Shown here: piece after piece, positions 6,690-15,699 of the stretch
Layout: each line of letters begins with the position of its first letter
How positions within the stretch are numbered: the first letter of the stretch is position 1
Assembly (NCBI GenBank): GCA_017543025.1
Contig: JAFYGX010000129.1
Coordinates: 1-30,268, forward strand
DNA: 30,268 nucleotides
Source of the DNA: Solobacterium sp.
Lineage (GTDB): Bacteria; Bacillota_I; Bacilli_A; Erysipelotrichales; Erysipelotrichaceae
Direction: 5' to 3'
Notes under the pieces: generated by a model
The model's database searches: none
What the model saw: only the letters and a program-made list of their open reading frames with translations
Told to the model about the DNA's origin: nothing
Program-made: the position numbers and the translations under genes

Positions 6690-8513
6690 TCAGCAGCTTC
6701 CGATCAGAATCAGACGATCGGTTCCCTTCAGATCTGCTGCTGCGGTCAGCGGAGGATTGAACTGATACTGTTCGTTCTGATCGATATAGCCCATGAACAC
6801 AAATCCGTTGATGAGGGCGAGATGTCTCAGCTGCGCAATACTGTAGCTGCCGTTCAGATGAAACGCTTCTGCCCGGATCAGATGGATTTCATTCCCCTGA
6901 TTGGAAAGAATCTCCCGGAACAGCGGAAGCAGTTCATTATTCTGAGAAAGCTGGGCAAGAAACCGCGAAGCCATATTCGAAGCCACAATGAAGTCGGTAT
7001 GATCATCATCCGCAATCAGATTCTGATTGAAGCCGGTACGCATCTCTGCAGTAATGTTGAACTCCAGCTGATAGCGTTCTCTGACATCCCGCATCCTGAG
7101 CAGAAGGAAACTTGTAAGCATATCATCGTTGTCTTCATCTTCGGAATGCCGGCTCAGAAGAACAAAGTGATGATATTCTTCCGCCATTTTCAGTATCGCC
7201 GCCTCATTGAACTGACGGAAGCGGGAGACCCTGATCGTAAGATACCTGAATTCCTCCCGCAGTTCTTCAATCAGCTCCTCCTCTTCCATCGGATTCACCA
7301 GCATGACTTCATTTACCGAATAAGGCAGCTGACGCAGAATCATTTTCAGTGTCCGGTTATAGCCGACGATGCACACCTTTGTCTTATTTCTCGCAAGATT
7401 TGCCTTTTCCCTCAGCGCTTCCGGTAAGGAGGTATCCTGTACCTCACGCATCTTCCAGGAATCCTTTTCCGGCGTAAAGAGCGCAATCCGGTCACCTTCT
7501 TTCAGAACCGCATTCATATCCGGATTCAGAAACATGTTTCCGCTCCGCATATAGCCAAGCACAGAAGCATAATCCAGCCGAGCGGAAAGCTCAGCGAACG
7601 TCATCCCGTCAATACCGGCGATCGGTTCCAGATAGAATTCGTCTCCCGAAAAATCAAACACCTCAACCAGAACTTTTGAAAGACCGGGCTGCACACATGC
7701 ACGCGCCATCATACTGGCGATCGTATCATTCGTCTGCAATGTATAGATCCGGTGTTTCCGGGCGTAAGATTCCGGCAGGCGATATTCCTCTTTATAAAGA
7801 ATGGCGCTGATTCGTACCGGATCGTTTTCATCGATCAGTGCTGCCAGGGCAAGCAGCACCTTGGTTACCTGTTCGTTCGGCATCGCGCTGACGATGATCT
7901 CTTCTGCCTTCTTAACCGAAAGCCGTTCCAGCTCCACCGGGTCAAAGATATCCAGGCTCCGGCAGATCACTTTCAGATGCTTCGGAACCGTCACGTTATC
8001 GCGAATCATCTCCTCCATGTCTTCCTTGTCTGTTTCGCCTGCGACAACGATTACCCCCGGCTCTTTTCCAAACGACAGAATGATTTCTTCAAGCAGTGTA
8101 TATTCTCCCGGCGTAAACCCGAGAATCACGGAATGTTCCTCCTCCAGAACTACCGAATTCCCTCTGCGCAGACTGATCACTTTCTCTTCAATGAGATTTG
8201 TGACGATACCGATGAGCACGCTGGTAAACAGTATTCCGTATACCGCAATCAGCGCAGTAAAGATCAGAGAAAGAATATCGGGCGGATCAGCCGGGTCATA
8301 TTCCGGCATCCATGCATTAATCATGGTGACAAATCCGTTCCAGAGATTCGCGAAAAACCCGTTTTTGCGTGTCAGCACTGTCATCAGTATGACCAGCAGT
8401 AATACGATGCCGACCGAACACAGCAGCAGAATCCGGATCAGCGTCCCGGTTCCTTTTGCCATCTGGTTGTCAAACCAGTACTGAAACCGTTGTTTCATCG
8501 TTATTTTTTTCAT
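6690..8513 (-). CDS. CASTOR/POLLUX-related RCK-domain ion channel
   Basis: A 607-residue membrane protein. Two hydrophobic segments near 25-47 and 81-108 bracket a short extracytoplasmic stretch. They are followed by about 500 cytoplasmic residues with two Rossmann-like RCK/TrkA_N units, starting near VILGFTPGEY (129-138) and KVCIVGYNRT (about 386-395). This arrangement matches bacterial relatives of plant CASTOR/POLLUX cation channels. I see no TVGYG potassium filter between the membrane segments, so ion selectivity cannot be stated. The frame opens at a GTG (8537), but the ATG at 8513 is preferred, with GGAG about 10 bases upstream. It is transcribed divergently from the DMT permease. Confidence 0.8.
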   Translation of the reverse strand: MKKITMKQRFQYWFDNQMAKGTGTLIRILLLCSVGIVLLLVILMTVLTRKNGFFANLWNGFVTMINAWMPEYDPADPPDILSLIFTALIAVYGILFTSVLIGIVTNLIEEKVISLRRGNSVVLEEEHSVILGFTPGEYTLLEEIILSFGKEPGVIVVAGETDKEDMEEMIRDNVTVPKHLKVICRSLDIFDPVELERLSVKKAEEIIVSAMPNEQVTKVLLALAALIDENDPVRISAILYKEEYRLPESYARKHRIYTLQTNDTIASMMARACVQPGLSKVLVEVFDFSGDEFYLEPIAGIDGMTFAELSARLDYASVLGYMRSGNMFLNPDMNAVLKEGDRIALFTPEKDSWKMREVQDTSLPEALREKANLARNKTKVCIVGYNRTLKMILRQLPYSVNEVMLVNPMEEEELIEELREEFRYLTIRVSRFRQFNEAAILKMAEEYHHFVLLSRHSEDEDNDDMLTSFLLLRMRDVRERYQLEFNITAEMRTGFNQNLIADDDHTDFIVASNMASRFLAQLSQNNELLPLFREILSNQGNEIHLIRAEAFHLNGSYSIAQLRHLALINGFVFMGYIDQNEQYQFNPPLTAAADLKGTDRLILIGSC

Positions 8514-8616
8514 GATCACCGTTCTCCGTAGACACACCTGCAGGCATATCCATGATTTTGTTTCATTCTACCATTCCCTCCCGCACACAGAAAACAATTG
8601 CCATATTCCGCTTCCG

Positions 8617-8641
8617 GCAGAAGCAGAGTCTCCGCTTCTGC
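8617..8641 (+). repeat. Inverted repeat upstream of the DMT permease
   Basis: GCAGAAGC (8617-8624) and GCTTCTGC (8634-8641) are perfect 8-bp arms around a 9-nt loop, ending 22 bases before the permease start. No T-run follows on either strand, so an operator or 5'-UTR hairpin is likelier than a terminator. Confidence 0.4.
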
Positions 8642-8663
8642 ATTATTAAGGTAAGATATCTGT

Positions 8664-9512
8664 ATGAATAATCTTCTGACTGCGATTTTATGCAGCAGTG
8701 CACTGGCGCTGCTCATGAAAGGTTTTTCTTCGGAGAACGGAAGCCGTTACGGGCTCCTGCTGGGAAATTACATTACATGCACGCTGCTGTCCCTGATCAC
8801 GATGAACGATGTTTCCATCCTGACGTCACTGTCACCGTTCACCGTGATTACCGGTGTAATCGGAGGATTTCTGTTTCTGTTTGGTCTTCTGTCGATTCAG
8901 ACCAGCATTCCGGTAAACGGCGCCGCGCTGACTTCCGCATTTTCCAAGCTCGGCATTATTGTTTCAATCGCCTTCAGTATTCTGTTTTTCCGTGAAACAC
9001 CAAACCCGCTCCATATTCCGGGCATTCTGCTGGCAGTCATCGCTCTGCCGCTTGTCAATCATACGGAAGACAAAACACAGAACAGACATGGTGCTCTGAT
9101 TCTGTTACTGCTGACCATGCTTGCCGGAGGCCTCGCAGATACGATCGGAAAATTCTTTACCGTTTATGGTGACCCTGCGCAGGAAAAGGCATATCTGTTC
9201 ATTCTGTTTCTGACCGCAGCGCTGCTTACACTTCTGCTTTCAATAAACGAACATCGCTCTTCCGGCACGGCAATCCGGCTGAACGAACTGCTTGCCGGCA
9301 TCGCTGTAGGCATACCAAATTACTTCACCTCACTGTTTCAGCTGCGGGCGCTGGCTGTCCTGCCTGCTGCGTTTGTCTATACCTGCTGCAGCGGCGGTAC
9401 GGTAGTCATGGTCATGCTGGGAAGCCGGATTCTCTTTCAGGAACGCTATAACCGTATTCAGAAGATCGGCATCGCTCTGATTCTTGCGGCACTTGCATCT
9501 CTTTGTCTCTGA
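8664..9512 (+). CDS. EamA/DMT-superfamily permease
   Basis: A 282-residue, very hydrophobic protein with about ten predicted transmembrane helices in two halves of similar length, the layout of drug/metabolite transporters. The N-terminus MNNLLTAILCSSALALLMKG begins within the first helix, and the PVNGAALTSAFSKLG segment near 84-98 resembles the helix-3/4 region of EamA proteins. The substrate is unknown. AAGG lies before the ATG. A lipoprotein gene follows after 56 bases without a terminator and may be in the same transcript. Confidence 0.8.
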   Translation: MNNLLTAILCSSALALLMKGFSSENGSRYGLLLGNYITCTLLSLITMNDVSILTSLSPFTVITGVIGGFLFLFGLLSIQTSIPVNGAALTSAFSKLGIIVSIAFSILFFRETPNPLHIPGILLAVIALPLVNHTEDKTQNRHGALILLLLTMLAGGLADTIGKFFTVYGDPAQEKAYLFILFLTAALLTLLLSINEHRSSGTAIRLNELLAGIAVGIPNYFTSLFQLRALAVLPAAFVYTCCSGGTVVMVMLGSRILFQERYNRIQKIGIALILAALASLCL

Positions 9513-9568
9513 GCAGGAAGCACATATTCTGTTCAGCGCATCATCCATTTATCAGGAGGAAGAAAAAC

Positions 9569-10579
9569 ATGAATCGAATCCGCTGTTCATTCTGTTTCGC
9601 TTTTCTGTTCTGCCTGCTCACCGGCTGCCGTGCTGCGGTAGAGGAAGAACCGATTTCAGGCGGAACCATTGATCATTCCGATCCAGACGCCCCGCATGTC
9701 ATCAAGTCCAGAGACATCGCAGAGTTTCATGCCCCGCTCTGGCTCAATGAACGCTGGACGGCGGAAGACTCCCGCGAATTTGAATTTCAGATTGTCCCTG
9801 ACAGCAGCGGTACACTGATTGCCTCTGAGCTCAATTCCGGGCTGTCGCTTCCGGCAGACAGAGAACTGCTGGATTCACTGCAGAACGTGATCGATCAGTA
9901 TGATCTCGCTGCCATGAACGGCATGCATAAATTCACAGCAGGTCTTTCACCGGAATATCAGGAGCGTGAAATCGCAGTACACTATGTTTCCGGCGAAACA
10001 CTCCGCTTCCTTACAAACAATGAACCGGATGCCCTGTGGGAAGAAGCGATCTACGATACCTTTGCGGACTGGTTTTCACGGCATGGAGAGCCCTCGCTTT
10101 ACCCGCTCCCCGAAACCTCTCCCGTCATTTCGCTCTCCGTCTTTCTGAAAGATCAGGATCGTCAGACAGAATACCGGATCAGAACGAAGGAAGATGTGCG
10201 GGTCCTTTCAAAGGAATGCCTTGCATCAGAAACCAATACGGTTCTGATCAACGCGGAAATCGAATGCACCGATGCGCTCTGTGCAGAAATATCCGCTCTG
10301 CTGGAACGATATCATCTGACAAGGAAGTATGACTTCAGCCGCTTCGATCACGAAGCCCGCAATTACGGGAATCATGACCGCGGCTATTACGGCTTCGGCC
10401 CGCAGCCCGAAGGAGAAGAAGACTCGGATACGGATGTTCTGAACGCTTCCATCATGTTTGAAAGCGGAAAACGGATCAGCATCTCAACGAGAAAGCAGAG
10501 TGAACTTGACGGCATGAAGCCAATGCTGGAAGAACTTTTCGTACTGCTGGATTCCCGCCTGCCCCAGCAGGAAGGATGA
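9569..10579 (+). CDS. Lipoprotein of unknown function
   Basis: A 336-residue protein with a lipoprotein signal peptide: MNRIRC, a hydrophobic stretch, then the lipobox LLTGC with the lipidated cysteine at C20. AGGAGG lies 9 bases before the ATG; the frame is open 22 codons further upstream but that extension is polar and would bury the signal peptide. The mature part is acidic, rich in Glu and Asp, and I recognise no domain. It contains no internal repeats or cysteine motif. It lies between a DMT permease and a solute-binding lipoprotein, with a promoter of its own not visible. An exported surface protein is certain enough; its role is not. Confidence 0.75.
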   Translation: MNRIRCSFCFAFLFCLLTGCRAAVEEEPISGGTIDHSDPDAPHVIKSRDIAEFHAPLWLNERWTAEDSREFEFQIVPDSSGTLIASELNSGLSLPADRELLDSLQNVIDQYDLAAMNGMHKFTAGLSPEYQEREIAVHYVSGETLRFLTNNEPDALWEEAIYDTFADWFSRHGEPSLYPLPETSPVISLSVFLKDQDRQTEYRIRTKEDVRVLSKECLASETNTVLINAEIECTDALCAEISALLERYHLTRKYDFSRFDHEARNYGNHDRGYYGFGPQPEGEEDSDTDVLNASIMFESGKRISISTRKQSELDGMKPMLEELFVLLDSRLPQQEG

Positions 10580-10599
10580 GCAGAGACCCGTCTCTCTGC
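10580..10599 (+). terminator. Hairpin after the lipoprotein gene, weak terminator
   Basis: A 7-bp stem GCAGAGA/TCTCTGC with a 6-nt loop starts at the base after the stop codon. Only a loose CTGTTTCTG follows, so termination would be inefficient. Confidence 0.4.
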
Positions 10600-10614
10600 C
10601 GGCTGTTTCTGCAC

Positions 10615-10644
10615 ATGGCAAAGCTTCATTCAATCCGTTATAAT
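10615..10644 (+). promoter_or_regulatory. Candidate promoter of the solute-binding protein-EAL operon
   Basis: A perfect TATAAT (10639-10644) with ATGGCA (10615-10620) at 18-bp spacing lies in the 271-base gap between the two lipoprotein genes. It would give a leader of about 200 nt before 10851, in which I see no clear riboswitch or terminator. Confidence 0.45.
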
Positions 10645-10850
10645 TTACTTATTACCAAAACATCTGCAGGAACTGTTATCCTCTGCCGGCAGTATTCTAT
10701 TTCCAGCAAACACATAATTCCGCACCCCCGAACAGGATTCCTTTTTCAGACATTCGTTTCCGGCAGAATATGCGGTATATATCCAATAGCCGGATGCCGC
10801 TGCCTTATGCATTTCAGTTCAGACTTCTGACCATGAAAGGAGAGCACAGT

Positions 10851-12524
10851 ATGAACCGATCGAAATCAGAAAAAACCGTCTCTGTTTTTCTGATTTTCAC
10901 GCTGCTTATGAATCTGCTTTCCGGCTGTTTTCAGGCCGGTCAGGGCCAGAACCTTTCAGACAGCGGAAAGGAAGAACAGGAACCGGATATTTCACAGTTT
11001 CTTTCTGCGATCGAAGACGAACCGGATACTGTGGATTTCCAATGTACGACCATCCATTACACGATTGCCGAAAACGTCTTCAACCGTCTCGTGGAAAGCA
11101 CGATGAATCAGCGCGGAGAACTGGTGATTGTCCCTTCTCTGGCACAGTCATGGAACGTTTCCGAAGACGGGAAAACCTATCAGTTTCATCTGCGGGAAGG
11201 AATTCAGTTCACCAACGGCTCCCCGCTGACCGCTTCCGATGTGGGCTACACCATGGTCCGGCTTCTGACGCATCCGCATTCTTCCAATTCCTCCATTCTT
11301 GAAATGGTCGAAGGCGCAAATGAGCTGATGGAAGGAAAAACAGATACGCTGAAGGGCTTCACATCCGAAGGGAACTATGATTTCACAATCACTCTGACGG
11401 AACCCTTTGAAGCGTTTCTCGCCTGTCTTTCCATGCCCGGCGCATCCATACTGGACGAAGAAACAACAGTACAGGCCGGTGACCGGTTCGGCCATGACCC
11501 CGAATGGACGATCGGAACGGGACCTTTCATCCTCTGGAAATGGACTCCGGGAGAAGGATATCTCCTGAAAGCAAATCAGGACTGCTGGGAAGGCCCTCCC
11601 AACTGTGCCGGACTGGATCTGAAATTCATGAGTGATCCGGGAGAAATCCGTACGCTGTTTGAAGAAGGCGGGCTGGATATCCTTGATCTCGATGAAGTCG
11701 GAAGCGCATCCGAATACTTCATTCACGGAGACATCTACCAGAACTGTCTGCATCGCGTGAACCGGATCGCACTCACTTATATTGCACTGAACGAATCCAT
11801 CGCACCCCTGAATGACGTCCGGGTAAGAAAGGCACTTCAGCTTGCGCTGAACCGGAAAATTCTGCTGGAAGCGGTATATGGCGGAGAAGGCAGAACAGAA
11901 AACGGAATTATTCCGATCGGTCTTTACGGATTCAATCCGGATCTTCCGGAAATCCCCTATGATCCTGAAGCAGCGAAGGAACTTCTTCGGGAAGCAGGAT
12001 ATCCCAATGGTCTCCGGTTTACCATCAGTGTGCGTTCTTCTTCCACACAGTGGGAGATGGTACTGCTGCGCCTGGTTGTGTCCATGTGGGAAAAAGTCGG
12101 CGTGAACGCCCGCATCAGCGTGATCAGCGATGACGAATTCATGTCTCTGCGCAAAAGCGGTAAGATCGCCTGTTACAGTGCAACATGGAGTGCGGACTTC
12201 AATGATCCCGACAATTTCTTCTATACCTTCTTCGGCACACCGACCAATACGCTGGAACGCAGTCTCTGCTATGCAAGGCCTGACATTATCAGCCGGGTTC
12301 GCCTTGCCCGGCAGATATCGGATTCGCAGCAGCGAATTGAAGAATACCGGGATCTGGAAGAAATCATCGTTCAGGAAGATGCCGCGTGGATTCCGCTGTT
12401 TTCCCGCCGGCGCTTTTATGTGACTTCCGGACGTGTACGCGGATTCCAGTCAGACTGGAGCGGATCGGTAAAAAACGTTTACCGTCTGATGTCGGTTGAA
12501 AATGATGCAGAGGAACTGCGATGA
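10851..12524 (+). CDS. Family 5 extracellular solute-binding lipoprotein (oligopeptide type)
   Basis: A 557-residue lipoprotein with a hydrophobic signal segment and lipobox LLSGC (lipidated cysteine C26). The mature part is a DppA/OppA-type binding protein: LVPSLAQSW-like VIVPSLAQSWNVSEDGKTYQ, then FHLREGIQFTNGSPLTASDV, then late IPYDPEAAKELLREAGYPNG, all diagnostic of SBP_bac_5. Such proteins bind peptides, nickel or opines outside the membrane. AGGAG sits 8 bases before the ATG. No ABC permease or ATPase gene accompanies it. Instead its stop overlaps the start of a membrane c-di-GMP phosphodiesterase (ATGA), suggesting that it feeds a sensor rather than a transporter. The ligand is unknown. 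Confidence 0.9.
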   Translation: MNRSKSEKTVSVFLIFTLLMNLLSGCFQAGQGQNLSDSGKEEQEPDISQFLSAIEDEPDTVDFQCTTIHYTIAENVFNRLVESTMNQRGELVIVPSLAQSWNVSEDGKTYQFHLREGIQFTNGSPLTASDVGYTMVRLLTHPHSSNSSILEMVEGANELMEGKTDTLKGFTSEGNYDFTITLTEPFEAFLACLSMPGASILDEETTVQAGDRFGHDPEWTIGTGPFILWKWTPGEGYLLKANQDCWEGPPNCAGLDLKFMSDPGEIRTLFEEGGLDILDLDEVGSASEYFIHGDIYQNCLHRVNRIALTYIALNESIAPLNDVRVRKALQLALNRKILLEAVYGGEGRTENGIIPIGLYGFNPDLPEIPYDPEAAKELLREAGYPNGLRFTISVRSSSTQWEMVLLRLVVSMWEKVGVNARISVISDDEFMSLRKSGKIACYSATWSADFNDPDNFFYTFFGTPTNTLERSLCYARPDIISRVRLARQISDSQQRIEEYRDLEEIIVQEDAAWIPLFSRRRFYVTSGRVRGFQSDWSGSVKNVYRLMSVENDAEELR

Positions 12525-15112
12525 AATCAATTCGATTTAAAATCACTGCGATTACGATCGCGGCAATTCTCACCTGTACGCTTGCGGTATTTGCCACCTG
12601 TTTTTTCACAGTGCGCAGGGAGTATGACCGCCGCACGGTTGAAAACATGAACCTGCAGACACAGAATGCGGCCAAGACACTGAACCGGTATTTCCAGAGT
12701 ATCCAGCAGTCCACCGAAATCGCCGCCATTATCGCAAGCGATTCCATTGACAGCGTGATCCTTGTCGAATGCGGCGCAGCCGGAAAAAGCTCGCTGGAAT
12801 CTCCCCGGACTCCGGAACAGGAAGCGCTTCTGGACAATTATCTCAGGGAATACTGCGCTGATGTTCAGCATGTGTTTTCCAGCATCGCCTCTCAGACGCA
12901 GGGCGTAATCACCTATTATTATTGTCTGAACCCGGAAATCAGCGAAAATGAACACGGCTTTTTCTACTCCAGAGCCGGTAAGACCGGATTCTTTGAACAG
13001 CCTCCGCTTGATGCCCGGCAGCTGGACCCGCTCGATCTCGAACATACGACCTGGTATTTTACCCCGATCAGGCGCGGACGTCCTTCCTGGGTCGGTCCCT
13101 ACACCGCCCACTTCCTCAACGAAATATGGATCTTTTCCTACCTTGTGCCGATTTATAAATCCGGTTCTCTGATCGGCGTGCTGGGCATGGACCTGAAGCT
13201 GGATACGCTGATTGATCAGATCAATCAGATCAGAATCGGAAAAACCGGCTATGCATCGCTGCTCAGTGACAATGGCGAAATCATCTATCATCCGAACTAT
13301 GAGATCGGCAGTGACCCCGGTATTATTCTTCCGGAGAAATACGCTTCTGTTCTGTCGAACGAGAGCAGTAAAGACCTGCAGATCCGCTATGAAATTGACG
13401 GCGAACAGCGGCAGATGTCCTTCTGCACCTTATCCAACGGCATGAAGCTGGTCCTTGCGGCTTCTGTTCACGAACTCAATGAACCATGGACACGATTTGT
13501 CCGCATCATCGTACTGGTGACCGCAGCACTTCTTACCGTTTTTACCCTGCTGGTTCTGTTTCTCATGGGGTTTCTTACCAGACCTCTGGAGCATCTTACC
13601 GCCGCCTCAAGACACCTTGCGGATGCCGATTACAACACCCTTCTGGACTATAAAGGCAACGATGAAGTCGGCGAGCTGACATCTGCATTCCAGGAAATGC
13701 GCAGCCAGCTGAAGCTGTATATCGATGACCTCAATCACCGGATTCATACAGACGCTCTGACGGATCTTCCGAATATGCGTTATTTCTTTGAGCTTTCAGA
13801 AGCAGAAAAAAAGTGGCTGACTGAAAACAGCAGACAGCCGGCAATCCTGTTTTTCAATCTCATCGGAATGAAGCATTATAACCGGCAATACGGCTTCGCG
13901 GCAGGCGATGATCTGATCAGGGAGTTCGGTCAGCTGCTCGCTTCGCATTTCGGTCTTTCCTGTGTCGGCCACTTCGGTCAGGATCACTTCGCTGTGATTA
14001 CCGAAGAAGCAGGCATGGAAGAAACACTGAAAACGATCTTTGCGGAATGCGCCGGACTCAATCACGGAAATTCGCTTCCGGTACGGGTTGGCATCTATCC
14101 GCTCCGGCTGGAAGATGTCGGAACAGATATCGCATGCGACCGTGCGAAGTATGCGTGTGATCAGCACCGCAGCTCCTATGAATCGCATTTCTATTATTTC
14201 AATCAGACAATGCTGAAGGAAGCGGAAGATGTCCGCTACATCATCAGCCATCTCGATCAGGCGCTGGAGGAGAGATGGATCGAGGTGCTGTACCAGCCGA
14301 TTATCCGCTCTTCCACCGGCCGAGTCAGCGATGAAGAAGCACTCTCCCGCTGGTCAGATCCTGACAGAGGTTTCTTCTCTCCGGCCAAATTCATTCCGGT
14401 TCTGGAAAACGCCCGGCTGATTTACAAGCTGGACCTGTATGTACTTGACCGGGTTATTGAGAAGATCCGGAACGAACAGAAGGCCGGCTTAAGCATCGTC
14501 CCCCATTCGGTCAATCTGTCGCGTTCAGACTTTGACGCCTGCGATATTGTCGAAGAGATCCGCAGCCGGGTTGATGCGGCCGGCATTCCGCACGACCGGT
14601 TCACAATTGAAATCACCGAAAGCATGATCGGCTCCGACTTCGAATTCATGAAATCTCAGATTGACCGGTTCCGGAGCCTTGGTTTCCCGGTCTGGATGGA
14701 TGATTTCGGAAGCGGCTATTCTTCGCTTGATGTCCTTCAGAGCATTGAGTTTGATCTGATCAAGTTTGACATGAGTTTCATGCGGAAACTTGATGAAGGC
14801 AACAGCGGCAGAATCATACTCAGCGAGCTGATGGTCATGGCGCAGTCGCTGGGTCTGGATACGCTGTGTGAAGGCGTGGAAACGGAATCACAGGTGCAGT
14901 TCCTGAAGGAAATCGGCTGTTCCAAGATGCAGGGCTGGTATTTCAGTAAAGCCATATCATTTGAAGCGATCATGGAACAGTACAGAAACGGAACCTGGAT
15001 GGGGTATGAGTCCAATGAAGAGGCGTTGCGGTTTGACGCCCTCATTCAGGAAACCGCTGCCGCAAAGCAGAAACAGAAACAGCTGAAGAAGGAGAATACA
15101 GATGAATCCTGA
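12521..15112 (+). CDS. Membrane sensor c-di-GMP phosphodiesterase (dCache-HAMP-degenerate GGDEF-EAL)
   Basis: An 863-residue receptor. A helix at 8-30, an extracytoplasmic dCache-like domain at about 40-315, a second helix at 325-351 and a HAMP segment at 352-405 are followed by GGDEF (405-565) and EAL (575-830) domains. The GGDEF signature is GQDHF (486-490), so cyclase activity should be lost. The EAL set looks complete: YQPI, E606-A-L, NLS at 665-667, ITES at 698-701, DDFGSGYSSL at 727-736, K748/D750, CEGVE at 783-787 and QGWYFSK. It should therefore hydrolyse c-di-GMP. The start codon overlaps the stop of the solute-binding lipoprotein, and the 3' end overlaps the flavin reductase gene by 11 bases. 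The C-terminus is a Lys/Gln-rich tail. Signal: likely the ligand held by the neighbouring lipoprotein (inference). Confidence 0.9.
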   Translation: MKSIRFKITAITIAAILTCTLAVFATCFFTVRREYDRRTVENMNLQTQNAAKTLNRYFQSIQQSTEIAAIIASDSIDSVILVECGAAGKSSLESPRTPEQEALLDNYLREYCADVQHVFSSIASQTQGVITYYYCLNPEISENEHGFFYSRAGKTGFFEQPPLDARQLDPLDLEHTTWYFTPIRRGRPSWVGPYTAHFLNEIWIFSYLVPIYKSGSLIGVLGMDLKLDTLIDQINQIRIGKTGYASLLSDNGEIIYHPNYEIGSDPGIILPEKYASVLSNESSKDLQIRYEIDGEQRQMSFCTLSNGMKLVLAASVHELNEPWTRFVRIIVLVTAALLTVFTLLVLFLMGFLTRPLEHLTAASRHLADADYNTLLDYKGNDEVGELTSAFQEMRSQLKLYIDDLNHRIHTDALTDLPNMRYFFELSEAEKKWLTENSRQPAILFFNLIGMKHYNRQYGFAAGDDLIREFGQLLASHFGLSCVGHFGQDHFAVITEEAGMEETLKTIFAECAGLNHGNSLPVRVGIYPLRLEDVGTDIACDRAKYACDQHRSSYESHFYYFNQTMLKEAEDVRYIISHLDQALEERWIEVLYQPIIRSSTGRVSDEEALSRWSDPDRGFFSPAKFIPVLENARLIYKLDLYVLDRVIEKIRNEQKAGLSIVPHSVNLSRSDFDACDIVEEIRSRVDAAGIPHDRFTIEITESMIGSDFEFMKSQIDRFRSLGFPVWMDDFGSGYSSLDVLQSIEFDLIKFDMSFMRKLDEGNSGRIILSELMVMAQSLGLDTLCEGVETESQVQFLKEIGCSKMQGWYFSKAISFEAIMEQYRNGTWMGYESNEEALRFDALIQETAAAKQKQKQLKKENTDES

Positions 15113-15575
15113 AACTGATATTTTCAAACTCTTTGATCAGAACTGGGGCTTGCTCGCAGCCGGAACAGCCGACCGCCACAACGCAATGACGATCAGCTGG
15201 GGCGGCCTGGGAACGCTCTGGAACAAACCGGTTGCCACAGTATATGTGAAACCATGCCGGCACACGTTCGCATTTCTGAATGAGAACGAATATTTTACGA
15301 TCAGCTTCTTTGACGATCGTTACCGCAGTGCTCTTGGCATTATGGGCAGTCTCAGCGGCCGGGATACCGACAAAGATCTGGCTGCCGGGCTTACGCCGAA
15401 GGACCTGGGAAAAGCAATCACCTATGAGGAGGCGAATCTCACCCTCCTCTGCCGAAAACTTTACTGGCAGGACCTCAGCACTGACAACATGCCGGAAGAC
15501 GTGATAAAGGCCTGTTACAGCAAGGACAGAGCGCATCGCATGTTTATCGGTGAAGTAACCGAAATCCTCCGCTGA
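15102..15575 (+). CDS. Flavin reductase-like FMN-binding split-barrel protein
   Basis: A 157-residue protein resembling the flavin reductase family. WGLLAAGTADRHNAMTISWG at 15-34, then the LWNKPVATVYVKPCRHTFAF stretch (39-58) and YFTISFFDD (64-72), follow the family pattern in which a split barrel binds FMN. AAGGAG lies 8 bases before the ATG, inside the end of the EAL gene, which it overlaps by 11 bases. It is thus the third gene of the binding protein-phosphodiesterase operon; what redox chemistry it adds is not evident. A terminator follows 18 bases after the stop. Confidence 0.85.
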   Translation: MNPETDIFKLFDQNWGLLAAGTADRHNAMTISWGGLGTLWNKPVATVYVKPCRHTFAFLNENEYFTISFFDDRYRSALGIMGSLSGRDTDKDLAAGLTPKDLGKAITYEEANLTLLCRKLYWQDLSTDNMPEDVIKACYSKDRAHRMFIGEVTEILR

Positions 15576-15593
15576 AAGATCAGATCAGAAACT

Positions 15594-15623
15594 GCGCTTC
15601 GGGTACAGACCCGGGCGCTTTTT
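15594..15623 (+). terminator. Terminator of the binding protein-EAL-flavin reductase operon
   Basis: GCGCTTCGGGT and ACCCGGGCGC pair with one bulged T around the loop ACAG, followed by five T. It closes the operon beginning at 10851. Confidence 0.75.
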
Positions 15624-15677
15624 CTGTTCATCCCGGCACGATGATCCGGGCAGATGTTATGCACAATTGCGAATATC

Positions 15678-15699
15678 CTGTTAAGGTAACAGATAACAG
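15678..15699 (+). promoter_or_regulatory. Operator-like repeat upstream of azlCD
   Basis: CTGTTA and TAACAG (15678-15683, 15687-15692) form an inverted repeat with spacer AGG, and TAACAG recurs at 15694-15699. It lies immediately before the ribosome binding site of azlC, downstream of a possible TTGCGA -35 (15667-15672). A regulator is not identified. Confidence 0.35.

Noticed and set aside
10576..10830. 84-codon frame starting on the stop of the lipoprotein gene (ATGA)
   Set aside because: The overlap looks like coupling, but the product has no domain or membrane logic and the frame contains the candidate promoter of the next operon.
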